Positions 16,501 to 17,998 of a stretch of 17,998 nt of DNA are shown here, in pieces (position 1 is the first letter of the stretch; each line of letters begins with the position of its first letter). A program made the translations under genes and the position numbers. Location of the stretch: assembly GCA_947629295.1 (NCBI GenBank), contig CANRDH010000016.1:1-17998 (forward strand). The letters are read 5' to 3'. Under the pieces are notes generated by a model. That model saw only the letters and a list, made by a program, of their open reading frames with translations. It ran no database searches and had not been told where the DNA came from. The DNA is from an uncultured Clostridia bacterium. Its GTDB lineage: Bacteria > Bacillota > Clostridia > Oscillospirales > Acutalibacteraceae.

Positions 16501-17172
16501 GCAAAGGCTCAGCGCAGACTTAACGAGCTTAAGCAAAAAATTAAATCTTTAGGTACCGTCAATGTTTCCGCAATAGAGGAATATAAGGAGGTAAGCGAGC
16601 GCTATGAGTTTTTGAGCGTTCAGACTGCCGATGTGGAAAAATCAAGAACAGAGCTTCTGCGCCTTATAAATGATTTGACAAAGCAGATGAGGGAAATATT
16701 TATCGAGCGTTTTAATCAGATAAATAAAAACTTTTCGGAAACCTTTACAGAGCTTTTCGGCGGAGGAAAGGCGTCGCTTTCACTTTCCGATCCGGAAAAT
16801 ATTCTTACAACGGGTATAGAAATATCCGTTGAGCCGCCGGGAAAAATAGTGTCGCATATTGAACTTCTTTCCGGAGGAGAAAAGGCTCTTGTGGCGATAG
16901 CTCTTTATTTTGCCATAATGAAGGTAAGACCCTCGCCGTTTTGTGTGATGGATGAGATTGAGGCTGCACTTGACGATGTAAATGTATACCGTTTTGCGGA
17001 ATATCTTCGCAGGATGAATGATAAAACACAGTTTATATGTATTACGCACAGACGCGGTACAATGGAGGAGGCAGACGTACTCTACGGTGTTACTATGCAG
17101 GATCAGGGTATATCAAAGCTTTTGGAGCTTAAGGCAAGCGAAATCGAGCAAAAACTCGGTATGAAGGCATAA
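13600..17172 (+). CDS. smc: SMC, chromosome condensation ATPase
   Basis: The 1190-residue protein is a full-length bacterial SMC, the ATPase of the SMC-ScpAB condensin that organises and segregates the chromosome. The N-terminal head has Walker A GPNGSGKS (31-38). A long coiled coil runs to about residue 500, the globular hinge lies at about 503-667 (GPVSRVIKTRPEY at its start, GGSLTGGSLL at its end), and a second coiled coil runs to about 1010. The C-terminal head has the ABC signature LSGGEK (1090-1095) and Walker B FCVMDE (1114-1119). The start is GTG 4 nt after the preceding stop, giving MRLKALEVQGFKTF, the family N-terminus. The partners scpA and scpB are not in the window. ftsY follows 53 nt downstream. 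Confidence 0.98.
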   Translation: MRLKALEVQGFKTFPDKTKLNFTEGITAVVGPNGSGKSNISDAIRWVLGEQSAKTLRCSKMEDVIFNGTKQRKKIGYAQVTLSFDNNDRQLPYDGDEVSITRRYYRSGNSEYLINNTAVRLQDIHELFMDTGLGRDGYSMIGQGKIDSVISSKGEERREIFEEAAGISKFRYRKAEAERRLAKAEENLVRLRDILTELEGRVEPLRIQSEKAKAFITYDEEKRGLEIALWLRTLDRSAAAVREQEDKLAVANAQYKDTESAIDNIEKEIEESYNSQNRLTAKIEEIRQSISENEERSSEKRSEANVLKNDIRHNEETAERIQNDIAELLKSGNDLKAEIEEKNKKIEELNELLSRRKEEEKTYTDELLKLRTGESASADKIAEINYALAELAGKASDAKIEYMTSSSSINELTARTEVVENTIKAKNSQITTLENIISDYEKMKTDCEKNASEISAEKEEIQRKISAKREEYDELKAKTDKMYLSAQQILGKARMLEDLERNLEGFAHSVKIIMREAKKGTLSGICGPVSRVIKTRPEYNTAIEIALGAAMQNIVTENDSDAKRAIAYLKQHDGGRATFLPMSSIKGRELRESGLEACEGFVGIAAELCTCDDCYKGILLNLLGRTVVADNLDRAVDIAKSYGYRFRIVTLDGQVVNAGGSLTGGSLLKNAGLLGRAGEIENLKRQSAQALRQADELSAELKGKEDAAAQLEKRVSELSEQLSVSQGDKIKLEAEIRSRQSELDATRKSLDEIKMEREGSLRKLKELTGAMERARSELDVYQKEISENEEKASALTGSKDELVKKREELSERLQQIKLNILTAEKDIAAAEAETDNAVLRKNTADERIISDRAEIAALGEKNEELQGRIAALEKESDELKRIAADRKTDIESLTSEKLRLEQGSSQLRQKEREKQSEREAVSGEIARLEERRINLKKQYDDTVNKLWEEYNLTRREAEESAAEINDPAKAQRRLNELKQKIKSLGTVNVSAIEEYKEVSERYEFLSVQTADVEKSRTELLRLINDLTKQMREIFIERFNQINKNFSETFTELFGGGKASLSLSDPENILTTGIEISVEPPGKIVSHIELLSGGEKALVAIALYFAIMKVRPSPFCVMDEIEAALDDVNVYRFAEYLRRMNDKTQFICITHRRGTMEEADVLYGVTMQDQGISKLLELKASEIEQKLGMKA

Positions 17173-17225
17173 AATGCCGAATATTTTTCTTTGTACGGGA
17201 AAGGTTAAGATTGGAGGAAGCATAT

Positions 17226-17998
17226 ATGGGATTGTTTGAGAAAATAAAAAGCGGGCTTAAAAAAACCCGTGACGCACTTTTCGGAAGGATAGACAGACTG
17301 CTGAAGTCCTTTACAAAAATTGACGACGAGCTTTTTGAGGAGCTTGAAGAGCTTCTTGTAATGGGCGACGTAGGTATGTATACTGCCGAAAAGATATGCG
17401 AGGAGCTAAGAAATCGTGTAAAAATTGAGGGAATAACCGACCCGTCCGCAATACGCAGACTTCTTGAGGATGTTGTAACGGAAATGCTTGAGGGCGGAAA
17501 CTCTCTTGACGTAAGCACAAAGCCGTCGATAATACTTGTAATAGGTGTGAACGGTGTGGGAAAGACTACAACGATAGGAAAGCTTGCCGCACGGTTTGTC
17601 CGTGACGGAAAAAGAGTTACGCTTGCCGCAGCCGATACGTTCCGTGCCGCTGCAATAGACCAGCTTAAAATATGGGCTGACAGAAGCGGAGCGGATATAA
17701 TAAAGCAAAATGAGGGCTCCGACCCTGCCGCAGTTGTATTTGACGCTATTTCTTCCGCAAAGGCAAGGGGAAGCGATGTAATCATTGCCGATACTGCGGG
17801 CAGACTTCATAATAAGAAAAACCTTATGGACGAGCTTGCAAAAATTAACAGGATCATTGACAGGGAACTGCCGGATGCGGCTAAAGAGGTACTCCTTGTG
17901 CTTGACGCAACAACAGGACAAAATGCCGTAAATCAGACAAAGGAATTTAAGAATGCGGCAGGAATCACAGGTATAGTCCTGACAAAGCTTGACGGTAC
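17226..17998 (+). CDS. ftsY: FtsY, signal recognition particle receptor GTPase, 3' partial
   Basis: FtsY is the membrane-associated SRP receptor that docks Ffh-bound ribosomes at the Sec translocon. The first 257 codons are visible and the end is cut by the window. The acidic/basic A-domain is very short: MGLFEKIKSGLKKT leads directly into the N-domain helices (about 20-95). The G domain shows G1 GVNGVGKT (107-114), DTFRAAA (137-143), G3 DTAGR (189-193) and G4 TKLDG (253-257). The ATG follows ggaggaag at 17212-17219. The smc-ftsY order is standard in Firmicutes, and ffh often follows downstream, outside this window. Confidence 0.97.
   Translation, partial: MGLFEKIKSGLKKTRDALFGRIDRLLKSFTKIDDELFEELEELLVMGDVGMYTAEKICEELRNRVKIEGITDPSAIRRLLEDVVTEMLEGGNSLDVSTKPSIILVIGVNGVGKTTTIGKLAARFVRDGKRVTLAAADTFRAAAIDQLKIWADRSGADIIKQNEGSDPAAVVFDAISSAKARGSDVIIADTAGRLHNKKNLMDELAKINRIIDRELPDAAKEVLLVLDATTGQNAVNQTKEFKNAAGITGIVLTKLDG

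Noticed and set aside
17129..17785. Minus-strand open frame of 218 codons opposite ftsY
   Set aside because: FtsY on the plus strand has all GTPase motifs; the antisense product is Ser-rich low-complexity sequence typical of a shadow frame.

Overview
The window looks like chromosomal DNA of a low-to-mid GC Gram-positive, most likely a clostridial (Oscillospiraceae/Ruminococcus-like) Firmicute. Reasons: strong AGGAGG-type ribosome sites, SigA-type promoters, a complete ctsR-mcsA-mcsB-clpC stress operon with classical CtsR operators, trmFO (the folate-dependent tRNA methyltransferase typical of Firmicutes), and the plsX-rnc-(radical SAM)-smc-ftsY cluster. The genus is inference; no rRNA or other phylogenetic marker was compared.

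Layout. (1) 1-690: 3' end of an ammonium transporter fused to a GlnK/P-II domain, followed by a hairpin terminator. (2) 857-5493: CtsR regulon core operon, preceded by a SigA promoter embedded in three perfect CtsR boxes. ctsR, mcsA, mcsB and clpC encode a repressor, the arginine-kinase activator, the protein-arginine kinase and the Hsp100 unfoldase: together the phosphoarginine-tagged protein quality-control system plus its heat-inducible switch. (3) 5618-6100: ispF of the MEP isoprenoid pathway, closed by a strong bidirectional terminator. (4) 6267-9353: a visibly AT-richer accessory block on the minus strand, with a GT-C (GT39-like) membrane glycosyltransferase and an exported, cysteine-rich protein built of two diverged SLAP-like repeats. 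Each has its own promoter. (5) 9447-17998: a housekeeping operon on the plus strand: trmFO (tRNA m5U54), plsX (phospholipid synthesis), rnc (RNase III), an Elp3-like radical SAM protein, smc (chromosome condensation) and ftsY (SRP receptor, cut by the window end).

Most of the window is conserved core. The points most worth a second look are: the radical SAM gene, whose only start that keeps the Fe-S cysteine motif is a CTG at 12588 (a GTG-based call at 12702 would delete the motif); the duplicated SLAP-like exported protein with an aromatic tail; the unusual arrangement of three CtsR boxes, two of which share a base; and the Amt-P-II fusion. I found no CRISPR array, insertion sequence, prophage, tRNA or rRNA. 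I see no clear evidence of a wholly new system.
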